Assembly: GCA_029259935.1 (NCBI GenBank)
Contig: JAJDEH010000225.1
Location: 1-43,364 of the forward strand
Reading direction: 5' to 3'
Source: Planctomycetota bacterium
GTDB taxonomy: Bacteria > Planctomycetota > Planctomycetia > Pirellulales > Pirellulaceae
Length of the DNA stretch: 43,364 nt
The translations under genes and the position numbers were made by a program. Shown one piece after another: positions 16,447 through 28,000 of this stretch. The notes beneath the pieces are model-generated. The model saw only the letters and a list, made by a program, of their open reading frames with translations, had not been told where the DNA came from and searched no databases. How positions within the stretch are numbered: position 1 is the stretch's first letter; each line of letters starts with the position of its first letter.

Positions 16447-19400
16447 ATGCTCAAGGCTCTCGAACTCGCCGGCTTTAAGAGTTTCGCCGACCGCACGCGG
16501 TTCGAGTTTCCCGAGGGGATTACGGTCGTTGTTGGCCCCAACGGCAGCGGAAAGTCGAACATTGTCGACGCCATTAAGTGGGTACTCGGCGAGCAAAGCG
16601 CCAAAAGCCTGCGCGGCAAGGATATGGCGGATGTCATCTTCAAGGGATCGGGTGGCACGACCGGGCGCAAAGCGGCGAACGCGGCCGAAGCGACCATCGT
16701 CATCGACAACTCCGAACGGCGGCTGAACTTTGACGCCGAGGAAGTTCATCTGACGCGCCGCGTCTATCGCAGCGGGGAAGGCGAATATCTGATTAATCGC
16801 CAGCCCTGCCGTCTAAAAGACATTCGCGATCTGGTTCGCGGCACGGGTATTGGCACCGACGCCTACAGCCTGATCGAGCAGGGCAAAGTCGACCGCATGC
16901 TGCAGGCCACGGCCAATGACCGCCGAGCGATCTTTGAAGAAGCGGCCGGGATCAGCCGCTTCAAAGCCAAAAAGGTCGAGGCACAGCGGAGGCTCGGCCG
17001 AGTCGACCAGAACTTGTTACGGTTATCCGACATCGTCGAGGAAGTCGAAAGCCGTTTGCGAAGTGTCCAATCCCAGGCGGGAAAGGCCCGGCGATACAAA
17101 GAATATAGTCAGCGGCTGAAGGAGCTTCGCACCTACGTCGGCATGGTCGACTGGCGCAAATTTAGTGAACAAATAGAGATTCACGAGTCCGAGTTGAGTT
17201 CACTTCGTGAGGAAAGCCAAGCCGTCGCCGCGCGGGCGGAAGCGGTCGAGGCCCGCTTGCTGGAAGTTGAGTTTGAAGCCGAATCTTCGATTCAACACGT
17301 CCGGGCCGGCGAGGGAAAGTCCGCCAAAATCCGTGAACAACTGGCGACGCTTGAATCTTCGATCGAGCACGCCCGTGCCCGCTGCCACGACCTGGCGGAA
17401 GAAGAAGCTCGCCATCGTCAACATCTGGCCCAAATGAGTACGCGGTCGGACGACTTGCAGCAGCGACTGCGGGAGACCGCGCGTCTGCTGGAAGCGGCTG
17501 AGTCCGAATACGACGAGGTTCGTGGAGCCTTGTTACATCACGAGAAAACCGTCCGTGAACTCAACGAGCGGTTGGAGAACGAGAGGACTCAGGCTGAGAC
17601 GCGACGGGCGCGGCACGTGGAACAAATGCGCCGCATTGCGACGCTGGGCAACCAAGTCAGCACTTACGAGTCGGAGTTGGCGAGCGCTGAGACCATCGCC
17701 AAACGTTGCCGCGAGCAGATCCAAACGCTGCAATCGGATTGCGATGTCCTGGCGACCGAATTAAAGACACTCAAAACTGATCACGTCCGCGCGTCCAAGG
17801 AAACCGAAGAGAAAGCTGCCGAACTGACTACCGTGCAGCGGCGGTTGGAAGAGACGCGCGACGCGCTCAACCAACGACGTGGCGAACTTTCCAAACTGCA
17901 ACTGCGACATAGTGGCTGTAACGAACGACTGGCGTTGCTGAAAGAACTGGAGCAAAACCGTGAAGGCGTCGGCGACGGGGTCAAGCAGTTTTTGGAAGTC
18001 GTGGCGGAAGACGAATCGTGGGGCCGGGTTCATGGCCTTGCCGCCGAATTGATTCAGGCCGACGTTGAATTTGCCCGTTTGATTGACTTGGCGCTGGGCG
18101 ACTTGGCGCAGTGCGTCGTCCTTTCGGGCCGCGAATTGCTTGAGCGGCTGCCGCAAGAAGAGCTGCCGGTTGAGCGCCGCGTCGGCTTTCTGCTTTTGGA
18201 TGACAATGAACCGAGAGTCGATGACGTCGATTTGAGCCATCAAGAAGGCGTGGTTGGCCGCGCGGATCAAATGGTCACGGTCGCGGAACCGTTCGCGCGA
18301 TTGGCTCGGCGATTGCTCGCCCGGACTTGGTTTGTTGAAGACTTGAGTACCGCGCTGCGACTGCGGGACAGCGGACGGAACATTCGGTTGGTGACACGTA
18401 ATGGCGACGTGATTGAAACCGACGGCGTGATCTCGGTCGCGGGAATCGATACCACGATGGGGATCGTCTCGCGACGCAGCGAGATTCGCGCGCTGGGGCA
18501 GGAAGTGCTGCAGCTTGAACAACAAATTGAGATTGTCCAGCAGGAAATCGACCGCCGTCAGGCCGAAGCCTTTCAATTCGACAAAACGCAGCAAAGATTG
18601 TCGGCCGAACACAAGGAAGCCTATGCCGTATTAAGCCAGTCGCGGGTACAAACGGAACTGGCGGAGAACCGGTTTAACGAAGCGGATCAACAGCGGGACG
18701 GCTTGCAGGCGGAATTGGATTCGACGGATTCGCGGATTGCCGATCTAACGGCGAATATTTCTGAATCTCGGGGCGCATTGGAACAGGTCGAAGCGGAGGT
18801 TGCCGCTCTGGAACAGGCGCTCGATGAGCACGCGCGATTGATAGAATCGTTGGATGCCGAGCATCATCGCAGTTCGGAACATTCCACCACGGCAAAGGTT
18901 CAGTCGGCCAAGGGCGAGCAACGGGTTCACGGGTTACGTACTCAGATCGATCAGCTCATGGCGGACCAGCAAGAACGCGAACGCACGATCTTGGAAACGA
19001 GAAACCAACTGGCGCACTGCCTTACCCGATATCAAAACGGCGAACGAACCATCCTCAAGGCCACCTCTCAGGCGGCCACGCTTTACCTCCAAAAGGAAGG
19101 TGTCGCCGCGGAAACGGCGCAGCTTCTGAAGAAACACAACGAATTGGCGTCGAACCGCAAGACGGTTTCCGACGAACTTCAACAGCAGCGAAAGCTACTT
19201 CGAAAGCTGGAGACGAAACAGCACGAAACGGAACTGGCCGCGGGCGAAGTGCACCACGAGCGAAATACCCTGGCCGGACGGTTGAGCGAGGATTACGGCA
19301 TCGAATTGGCCAAACAAGAATGGCAGCCGAGCGAGGAAGAGGAACGGCCGCGCGACGAAATCGAAACGGAAATTGCCGAGTTGCGGCAAAAGATCAATCG

Positions 19401-20067
19401 GATCGGTGCGGTCAATGTCGATGCTTTGGAGGAACTGGACGAACTGGACGAGCGGCATAATGCTCTGGCTTCGCAATACAACGACCTGCAGGAAGCCAAG
19501 GCTTCGCTAGAACGAATTATTAGTAAGATCAACGCCGATAGTCGCCGGTTGTTCGTCGAGACGTTGGAATTAATCCGACAGAACTTCCAAGTGCTTTATC
19601 GCAAGGCATTTGGCGGCGGCCGCGCCGATCTGGTGCTGGAAGAAGGCGTCGACGTGTTGGAAGCAGGCATTGACATCATCGCCACTCCGCCCGGAAAACC
19701 TGAATTCAGCAACTCGCTGCTCAGTGGTGGAGAGAAGGCACTCACCGCCGTTTCCCTGTTGATGGCCATCTTTCAGTATCGCCCCAGCCCGTTTTGCGTG
19801 CTGGACGAAGTGGACGCCCCGTTCGATGAAGCCAACATTGGCCGATTCATCGACGTGCTGAAGGACTTCTTGGGTTGGACGAAGTTCGTCATTGTGACCC
19901 ATTCGAAAAAAACGATGTCGGCCGCCAACACTTTGTATGGCGTGACCATGCAGGAGTCCGGCGTTTCGAAGCAAGTCTCGGTGCGGTTCGAGGATGTGAG
20001 TGAAGACGGTCACATTTCGCCTGAGGCAATCGAGCGAGAAGAGGGCGACGACGCGGATGCGGCATAG
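16447..20067 (+). CDS. smc: Chromosome segregation ATPase SMC
   Basis: A 1206-residue SMC protein of normal length. The head has Walker A GPNGSGKSN at residues 30-38, and the C-terminal head has the signature LLSGGEKALTAVSLL (from 1091) and Walker B VLDEVDAPFD (Asp1120, Glu1121). Two long coiled coils (about 170-500 and 700-1040) flank a hinge of about 180 residues that starts with GDGVKQFLEVV near 509. The protein works as a dimer with ScpA and ScpB to organise and separate chromosomes; neither partner gene is in the window. The ATG at 16447 places the conserved MLKALELAGFKSFADRT start exactly where homologs have it, although no Shine-Dalgarno sequence is visible. Confidence 0.97.
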   Translation: MLKALELAGFKSFADRTRFEFPEGITVVVGPNGSGKSNIVDAIKWVLGEQSAKSLRGKDMADVIFKGSGGTTGRKAANAAEATIVIDNSERRLNFDAEEVHLTRRVYRSGEGEYLINRQPCRLKDIRDLVRGTGIGTDAYSLIEQGKVDRMLQATANDRRAIFEEAAGISRFKAKKVEAQRRLGRVDQNLLRLSDIVEEVESRLRSVQSQAGKARRYKEYSQRLKELRTYVGMVDWRKFSEQIEIHESELSSLREESQAVAARAEAVEARLLEVEFEAESSIQHVRAGEGKSAKIREQLATLESSIEHARARCHDLAEEEARHRQHLAQMSTRSDDLQQRLRETARLLEAAESEYDEVRGALLHHEKTVRELNERLENERTQAETRRARHVEQMRRIATLGNQVSTYESELASAETIAKRCREQIQTLQSDCDVLATELKTLKTDHVRASKETEEKAAELTTVQRRLEETRDALNQRRGELSKLQLRHSGCNERLALLKELEQNREGVGDGVKQFLEVVAEDESWGRVHGLAAELIQADVEFARLIDLALGDLAQCVVLSGRELLERLPQEELPVERRVGFLLLDDNEPRVDDVDLSHQEGVVGRADQMVTVAEPFARLARRLLARTWFVEDLSTALRLRDSGRNIRLVTRNGDVIETDGVISVAGIDTTMGIVSRRSEIRALGQEVLQLEQQIEIVQQEIDRRQAEAFQFDKTQQRLSAEHKEAYAVLSQSRVQTELAENRFNEADQQRDGLQAELDSTDSRIADLTANISESRGALEQVEAEVAALEQALDEHARLIESLDAEHHRSSEHSTTAKVQSAKGEQRVHGLRTQIDQLMADQQERERTILETRNQLAHCLTRYQNGERTILKATSQAATLYLQKEGVAAETAQLLKKHNELASNRKTVSDELQQQRKLLRKLETKQHETELAAGEVHHERNTLAGRLSEDYGIELAKQEWQPSEEEERPRDEIETEIAELRQKINRIGAVNVDALEELDELDERHNALASQYNDLQEAKASLERIISKINADSRRLFVETLELIRQNFQVLYRKAFGGGRADLVLEEGVDVLEAGIDIIATPPGKPEFSNSLLSGGEKALTAVSLLMAIFQYRPSPFCVLDEVDAPFDEANIGRFIDVLKDFLGWTKFVIVTHSKKTMSAANTLYGVTMQESGVSKQVSVRFEDVSEDGHISPEAIEREEGDDADAA

Positions 20068-20842
20068 TGTTCGTGTTGGGCAAGGTCGGCTGCGTGGATT
20101 TCCTCATGGAGGGAACCAAACGATTGGTCACCACGTAACGAAAAGTGTCCTGCGGGAATTCTCTTTGTTTTCGTTCTAATCGTTACCAGTCGAATGGCCG
20201 TGACATTTAACACCAACCGCACAAACATCTTGCGCTGCACAAGTAGCACCAGCGGAACCTATCGCGGGCATCATCAAGTCGCGTTGTCCTTGGCGATTCG
20301 CGAATCTGCCTAAAGAATCCGCCCCGATTTTAACGAAACTTAATCTCGGAAGGATTGTTTTTCAAAGCCCTCTTCTGACGTTCACACTGAAGAAAGGGGC
20401 CGCAATCCGACCTGGGGGGATTTTGCCTTGGGCCGTTTGGCCTTCGATCGAGCGCATTCGCCAAGACCCACGCGGCGGAGTCGCTCTCTGCGTGTTCCTC
20501 CGACCGTACCGCCGTGCACGGTTGGCCGAGATTTTTGGTTGGTCGGCAATTGAGCAACTCCACCAGAGTTTCTCTATTTTCCGGATTTTGACCAACCTCC
20601 AATTACCCGGCTTGCCGATGTCATTCGTGAGGCGCGGATCAGAAGGAACTGACCCAATGCCACGCAGAAGCGAATTACCGTGATTGCCCTGACCCAGATG
20701 TGGATGGATTTCCGGTTTTCCCAGAACCGGTGAGACGGATCTCAAATCGGCTCGATCCAAACGCAACCGGGGCAAAACGCCGCGAAGCGATGCAAGTCGC
20801 CCGCGGAACTGATGAGTCAACGAGAGTAACGGAGAACCCGCG
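20068..20842. other. Long intergenic region without recognised genes
   Basis: These 775 bases between smc and the regulator gene contain only short frames with atypical composition (many Arg, Pro and Ser on either strand), which I judge not to be genes. No tRNA-like cloverleaf, strong hairpin terminator or repeat was found. It must include the promoter of the regulator gene. Confidence 0.4.
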
Positions 20843-21415
20843 ATGAAGGTTTTTACAACTGGACAGGTCGCGAAAATCTGTAAAGTAGCCCCACGCACGG
20901 TGAGTAAGTGGTTCGACTCGGGTCGCCTCAAAGGCTACCGGATTCCCGGATCGCAAGACCGTCGTATCCCGCGAGAATACCTGATCAAATTTCTTAAAGA
21001 GCATGGTATGCCTTTAGGTGATCTCGAAGACGAGGCGATGGCCAAAGTGCTCATCGTCGCGCAGGACCAAATCCTGATCGAGAATCTCAAGCGTGAATTA
21101 CCTCCCGAAAAGTCGTTCAAAGTGGCCGTCGCCGCGAGCGGTTTTGAAGCTGGAATTCAAGCCGAGAGCTTTCACCCTGATTGCATCATTGTGGACTTTT
21201 CGATTGGGAAGGTGGAAGCTCTGCAGATTTGTCAAAACCTGCGAAAGAACATTGATTTCGGCGAGACGATCTTGATCGCTCTTTTGCCGGATGACGGAAG
21301 CCCGATGACCTTTGATCGATCGAGCATCAACGAGACGTTCAAAAAGCCGTTTGACGCAAACTTGCTGGCTGAACGGCTTCGCACACTCATCGGCGCCAAA
21401 AAAGAACTCGTCTAA
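20843..21415 (+). CDS. MerR/excisionase-like HTH fused to a receiver-like domain
   Basis: Residues 1-54 form a winged-helix DNA-binding domain of the excisionase/MerR type (TTGQVAKICKVAPRTVSKWF, then GYRIPGSQDRRIPREYL). Residues about 68-185 have the fold pattern of a response-regulator receiver, with a likely phosphoryl acceptor Asp118 in CIIVDFSIG and the conserved Lys168 in FKKPF. The usual acidic pair at the end of strand 1 is reduced to Gln74-Asp75, and the Thr/Ser switch position is not obvious, so phosphorylation may be weak or absent. The order, DNA-binding domain first, is the reverse of usual response regulators. CGGAG precedes the ATG, and a strong terminator follows, so it is a single-gene unit. 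No sensor kinase of the histidine type is nearby. Target genes are unknown. Confidence 0.88.
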   Translation: MKVFTTGQVAKICKVAPRTVSKWFDSGRLKGYRIPGSQDRRIPREYLIKFLKEHGMPLGDLEDEAMAKVLIVAQDQILIENLKRELPPEKSFKVAVAASGFEAGIQAESFHPDCIIVDFSIGKVEALQICQNLRKNIDFGETILIALLPDDGSPMTFDRSSINETFKKPFDANLLAERLRTLIGAKKELV

Positions 21416-21471
21416 CCACGGGTTCCGGCGCCAACGGTCAAAATCGCCGCTCAGCCACTAACCTGGCACAA

Positions 21472-21503
21472 CCCGCCGTGACAGATCCTCACGGCGGTTT
21501 TTT
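21472..21503 (+). terminator. Rho-independent terminator of the HTH-receiver gene
   Basis: CCGCCGTGA at 21473-21481 pairs perfectly with TCACGGCGG at 21489-21497 around a seven-base loop, followed by six T. It lies about 60 bases past the stop codon. Confidence 0.92.
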
Positions 21504-21698
21504 ATATCATCGACGGGGACAAGTCGAAAGATTCGACTAATACGGGGTGCTTGACGTTCCCGGCGTCAGCACCCTACCCTGCGATGTTTTCTTCGCCATC
21601 CAGGTGCGCGGCCGTCGCCCACCTCATTCTCGGCGGAAGTCCCCGACAACCTGCACCAACTTGATGTGCGGATGGTGCCGCGCGGCCGCCCGCGACCG

Positions 21699-21816
21699 GG
21701 CGGCGAGGTGGCGACCGTGTTGAGTCTTTCCAAGGCCGCCGCCAGCAACCGTTACGTGCGCGCCTTGAAACGACTAAAGGATGATTTATCGCGTATCCCC
21801 CGGTTCTTCGACTGAT
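21699..21816 (+). pseudogene. Frameshifted C-terminal remnant of an ECF sigma factor gene
   Basis: Bases 21721-21816 read LSLSKAAASNRYVRALKRL, KDDLSRIPRFFD and a stop. This is the typical end of region 4 in the planctomycete ECF sigma factors that sit before WD40-type kinases. The residues that should precede it (GGEVATV) are in another frame at 21699-21719, and one extra T at the junction explains the shift. Upstream of 21699 no region 2 or other sigma sequence is recognisable. The remaining DNA between 21504 and 22041 shows no gene. The remnant lies 225 bases before the kinase, the place where an intact sigma gene would be expected. Confidence 0.7.
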
Positions 21817-22041
21817 CTGATGGCGTCCACTCTTACCAAAGAAGGAAACGGACGTGAATGTAGCTCGGATCAGGTTGAACAATTACGCGAACAGAGATTC
21901 TGAAAAATCTCGGAGAATTCGTGGCGTGATTTCGAACAGGACGGCGCATTTCTAATTGAGGCAGCCGAACGAGAACTCTTTCTATCGGCCCTGAACATCA
22001 GAAGAGGAGGCTGCCGTATTTGGCTCTAAATCGAGGCAGTC

Positions 22042-25000
22042 ATGCACGAATCGAGTAGTCATCGAAACGTCGTTGAAGTGCTTGCCGAACAGTTTGTCGA
22101 GCGCTATCGGCAGGGCGATCGGCCGCCTTTGAGCGAGTATATGCGGAACTATCCCGACATCGCCGATGAGATCGAGGATCTGTTCCCGGCGATGTTGATG
22201 ATGGAGAATCTCAAGCCCGCCGAGGAGGACGAGGCGGCAGCCGGAAAAGATCGTCTAACGGCCACAACGCTCGAACACCTGGGCGATTACCGCATCATTC
22301 GCGAAGTGGGCCGCGGCGGCATGGGGATCGTGTACGAGGCGGAACAGGTCTCGCTGGGCCGGCACGTGGCGCTAAAAATACTGCCCAAGGAGCTGCTTGC
22401 AACGCCCAAGCATCGCCTGCGCTTCGAACGCGAGGCCAAGGCGGCGGCCAAGCTGCATCACACCAACATCGTGCCGGTGTTCGGCGTCGGGCAGCAAGAC
22501 GACATGGGCTACTACGTGATGCAGTTCATCCAAGGCCTGGCCCTGGATGAAGTGCTCGACGAATTGAAGCGGATGAAGGTCAAGCCCGGTTCCACCAGCG
22601 GCTCGCTGGAAACCGGCGAGCTGCGAGTTAGTCGCCGCGATATGTCGGCAAGCAATGTCGCCCGGTCGCTGATGACCGGTTCCTTCCAGCCGCCAGCCGC
22701 CGATCAAGGACGTCATGCGGCCGCGCTCGAGACGTGCGACGAAACGCTCATCCATCCGGTGTCAGAACCGTTGCCCGTGCCACGGCCGATTAGCCACTCA
22801 ACGGCCACCGGCCGGCTGTCCGACACGTTTTCGCTTTCCGATTCCTCGGTTGTGTTTCCCGGCACCGCCAAGGGCCGGTCCCGGAAGCACACCTACTGGG
22901 AAAGCGTCGCGCACATCGGGTTGCAGGTGGCGGAAGCGCTGGAACATGCACACGGCCAAGGCGTGCTGCATCGCGACATCAAGCCGTCGAACCTGCTGCT
23001 CGACATGCAAGGCGTGGTGTGGGTGACCGACTTCGGTCTGGCCAAACTGGAAGACGACCGCGGACTGACGGAAACCGGCGACGTGCTGGGCACGCTGCGC
23101 TACATGGCGCCTGAAACGTTCAAGGGTCAGGCCGACGCCCGCAGCGAACTCTACAGTCTGGGATTGACGTTGTACGAGTTGTTGGCGTTTCGTCCGGCGT
23201 TCGGCGAGTCGAATCGCCAGACGCTGATCGACCAGGTAATGACCGCCGAAGTCGAGCCGCTGGCAAAACTAAATCCCGACATCCCCCGTGATCTGGTGAC
23301 GATTGTCCACAAGGCGATTGAACGCGATCCCCAACACCGCTACCAGACCGCCCAGGAATTGGCGGATGACCTGCAGCGGTTTGTCGACGACGATCCGATC
23401 AAGGCGCGGCGCGTCTCTTCCATCGAACGCTTCGCCCGCTGGAGCCGGCATAATCGCGGTCTGGCGGCGTCCATTTCGGCTATTGCGCTGCTGCTTGTCA
23501 TGATCGCTACGGGTTCCGCGATTGCCGCGGGGTACTTTCAAAACCTCAGCGACCAGGCAACCGGTCAAGCCGCGAAAATGCGATTGCTGGCCGAAGAGAA
23601 AGAGAACCAGCGTCAGGCGGCGGCAGCGGCGCAAGATCGCGAGGCGAAACTCCGGGAAGAAGCTGTCACGGCAAAAGAGCGGGAAACGGAATTGAAAGGT
23701 GTCGCCGAACAAAAGGAGCGCGAGGCCCGCCGGCAATACTACGCTTCCGACACTAGCAATGCGTCGTATGCCAGTCGATCGGGCGACCAGTACGCGCGCC
23801 TGAGCGGCTATTTGGATCGTTGGAAGCACGAGAGCAACGACCCGCGCGACTGGGAATACTATTTTCTGGAAGGGCAAGTCCGGCTTCCCAGCCTCGAATT
23901 CAAATACAAGAAGAAAGGTGCCAAGACATTCGGCATCATGCGTGCCGTTGATTGGAGCCCAGACGATCGGCGCATCGTTACAGGCAGCACCATGCGGATT
24001 GAAGTCTTTGACGCCTTGCTGGGAGAGAGAATCTGGCATACCAAGATCGGAGGCCGAACGGCGAGTGTTGACTGGAGTTCGGATGGGCGTTTGATTGCCT
24101 GCGGAACAGAAAATGGGCGGATCGTTGTTCTCGATTCTGGCAAGGGGCAAATCTTGCAAACATTTCGAGCCCATTCGGAGGTTCGTCGAGTGAGATGGAG
24201 TCACGATGGAAGCCGGCTCGTGTCTTGCGGAGGCACGGAAGTCAAAGCGTGGGACGCGCAAACGTGGAAGCCGATCCAGGAATTTGGCGGACATACGTCG
24301 CGCGTAGTCGGTGTCGGCTGGGGTCTCGAATGCCGGCGCATCGCCGCCTGCGAGGCCAACGGCGAAGTCTGGATACGGGATGCCAGCTCAGGCCGGATCC
24401 TGCAGCAATGGCGGCATGAAAACACGGTTGACGCCTGGGCATGGAGCCCCGATTCAAGTCACATGGCGTTTGCCTCGCGCGCCGCGGCCGAGATTGCCAT
24501 TTGGAACGTCGAAGACCAAAGAATTGTCCAGCGTTTTCGTGACACGTGCTTTGAGATGCCTGGCTTCAGCGCCAATGAGATGAGCCTGGCAATGGTCTGG
24601 AGCCCCGATGGAACGAAGCTGGCGGCGATGGCTGGTGCCACGAGAACCTTGTGGAGCATCGAGACGGGCAGATTGCTCGACAAGGCCGGACAATTGCACT
24701 TGCACGGTCTGGATTGGAGCGAGAGCGGGCGGATGTTGGCTGCCGTGGGTGATGAGGAAACGGTGCTAATCTGGCCCGCGGATCGCACCGCCAAGCCCCG
24801 CTTGATCGCCGATGCCAGGCAGTTCGACTGGGGAGCCACGGGTGCCTATTTCGTGACCGGCCAGGGCGGCAAGGTCACGGTGTGGGACGCTTATCGATGG
24901 CGTGAAATAGCAACTCTCGACGAGCATCAAGGCGCGGCGACCGCTCTCTGCCTCAGTCCCGATGAACGGCTCGTCGCCTCGGCCGATGCGGGCCAGAACC

Positions 25001-28000
25001 TGTACCTTTGGGACCGGAAGACTGGCAAAAAACTTCGACGGATCTCCCTTCAAGGATCGCCGCTGATAGACCTGGCTTTCAGCCCCGACAAGAAGTGGTT
25101 GAGCGGGTTGGTGAGGGCCACCCGCGAACAGACCGGATTACATATTTGGAGTACGGAAAGCTGGCAGGAGGTTGCATCGCATGCGGAGCTTTCACCTCAC
25201 GCCTGGCAGAAGTGGAGCCCTAATAGCCGCTATCTGTTAACCGCCCATCAAGGCGCGACATACGCTGGTGACTATTTGTTATGGGATGCCAACCAAAGTA
25301 GTAAGTGGCACAAGATTAGTGAGAAATGGTGGGGGCAAGCCGTCGCATCCTGGAACGGCGACGGGCAACAGATTGTTCTCGCAAAACATGGCCCTAGCCT
25401 AAAGATCTTGGATTTTTCTGGAGATGGCCGTGCGGAACCTCGGCTCGGGACCGCACGGACAATCAACGCCGCCCACGGCCGTTTGATTAGAAGCGTTGAC
25501 TGGAGTCCGCTTGGTCGGCGTCTCCTTTCCGTTGGCGAAGACCAGCGCGCCCGTGTGTGGGATATCGACTCGCTGCAGCAGGTCCACGAGATTGAGGACG
25601 CTTTGGATGCCCGCTGGGGCCCGTTTGGAGTGCGGATCGCCGTTCGCACTGAAGAAGGCGTGGAAATCCACGACGCCTCTGTCGGCGCGGCACGCGGTCG
25701 CTGGAACGAACTACTACCTCTACTCCAGCGACAACAACACTTGGGACGTATCACTGCTGAGGATCTCCGGACGATGGTCGAGATCCACGTGGATGGCAAA
25801 CAATGGAATGAAGCCTTGGAGGCCGTCGCCGCGCTTCAGAAGCTCGACCCCGACGACCCGCGGAATCAGCATTGCGCCATCGAAACGTTCGAATCGCGTG
25901 CGCGCGATTTGACGGATGGAGGGCGGGGCGATGCTCGCTCGAGCTTAAGCAAGGCTCGCAAATTCTACGAACGGTTGCTCCAATCCGGATCCGCGACCGA
26001 ACAGGATCTCGCCGCGCTGGCCGATAGGTTGTTTGCCATGAGTCGGTCGAACTGGACCGTACTCGAACCGGATGACATGAAATCGGAACGTGGAACCACG
26101 TTGACGCTGCAAGGCGACGGTTCCATCTTGCCGAGTGGCGAGAATCCGGATTCCGAGAAATACACGATCACCGCGGATCTGCTCCTGGATGACATCAAGG
26201 CATTGCGACTGGAAGTGCTGCCGGACCCAAGTATTGAGAATGGTGCCACTGGCCGCGGCGAACACGGTCTTTTCGTACTCACGGAAGTGACCGCATCTCT
26301 TTCAGCTTCCGGCGACGCCACTCAGACCGAAGCGCTCAAGTTCACTTCCGCGGTCGCCTCGTACGAAAGAGAAGACGAAGAAGGTAGAAACGCCGGCGTG
26401 GCCATCGACGGGCGGCGTGACAACGGCAAGTTCTGGAATACGTATCCAAATTCCACACAACCGGCGACCGCGTTTTTCAAGATGGCACCGGCGATCGCCC
26501 ACAACAAACACTCCCGGTTGACAGTCCACCTTGACTTCCATCACCGGGAGTTTTTGCGGCACAATCTCGGCCGTTTCCGACTCTCCGTCACCGACGACGA
26601 CGACGCCTTCGAGAGGCAAGACTGGTTTTTTGCGGTCTCCCGGATCGATGATCCCTGGGCGAAGCTGGGCGCTGCCTACGCGGTTGTCGGCGATGCCACG
26701 CAGGCCGCCAAGTGCTTTGCCCGCTCACTTGAAGAAGCATCCGATGAGGAGACCAGGATCAAAATCGCCGAGCAGGTGGCAAGGGACGAAACTGTCCTGG
26801 CGGCCCTTCTCAAACTGGGTCCAGAATATCGCACGTTGCACGTCGCACTCGGAAAAATGTTTGCTTCCCGAGGAGACTGGGAGGCCGCTCGCTCAAGCTT
26901 CGGTAAAGCCCGCGAACTCTACGAACGGTTGCTGCAATCCGGGTCCGCCACCGAAGAGGACGCCGCCGTACTGGCCGACTTTTTGGTTGGAATGAGTCAG
27001 CCGAAATGGACCGTGCTCGAACCGGACGAGATGAAGTCAGAGGGCGACGCAACCCTCAGCAAGCTTGAGGACGGCTCGGTTCTCGCCAGCGGCAATCACG
27101 TCGGCGGAGACACGTACACCGTTTCCGCAACCTCCGCTCTAACGGAAATCCGCGCGGTGCGACTGGAGGCGCTCCCTGATGACAGCCTTCCGGCCCGAGG
27201 GCCGGGGCGTCATGCCAGCGGCAACTTTCAATTGCAGGCGTTTCGGTTGCTGGCCCCGTTGGACGACAACGATAGTCAACTCGTCACGGTGCCGCTTAGC
27301 GGCGCTTGGACAAGTTACCAGTATCCGATTACGTCTGACGTGGATATCGCCGGAACAATCGATAGCCGCAAGCCGGCGATATGGCACGTCTACGGCCGCC
27401 TCGGCGAGAGGCACTTCGCGGTTTACACCCTCAAGCAACCATTGCGTCTGCCCCAAGGCCGCAAGCTGACCGTCGTACTGAAGCACAAAGACAAATTCAA
27501 CGGAATCAACCTCGGCCGCTTTCGTCTCTCCGTCACATCGCACCGGTCGGCCATCAAGTCGCTAGCGCAGAAGAATCTCGCCGATCCCTGGGTAAGGCTC
27601 GCCGCCGCTTATCACATTACGGACAACCAGCAGGCGCGCGACGCGGTACTGGGCCGCGGACCGAACGCGGCCGCGCGAATTGCGGAATTGCACGCCTACG
27701 CCGGCGAATGGGTGGAGGCGATCGAGTGGCTCGACCGGGCGATTGCGGGCGACCCGGCCAACGCCGACCTTCTTATCAGGCGGGCTGAAGCCTACACCCA
27801 CGCCGGCCAGTGGAAGAATGCGGCCGCCGATTATCAAGCGCTGATCGAGTATCAGCGGGATGTCGCGGCACCGCGCCAGCAACTGGCACACACGCTGCGG
27901 CTGCGTGCATTACTCCATGTCCGCTCGGGCCAGTGGAAGACCGCGGCCGCCGACTACGCCGAAAGCGTGGAGTTGGATCCGGCGGCCGGCAGCGTCGCCT

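Noticed and set aside
17761..18612. Open frame of 283 codons antisense to smc
   Set aside because: It is rich in Phe, Gln and Arg with no recognisable domain, and lies within the hinge and coiled-coil coding region of smc.
20362..20931. 189-codon minus-strand frame in the gap before the HTH-receiver gene
   Set aside because: It runs into the regulator gene, has Arg/Pro/Ser-rich composition and no motif.
23269..24294. Open frame of 341 codons antisense to the giant kinase
   Set aside because: No ribosome site, motif or plausible composition; it overlaps the well-supported kinase.
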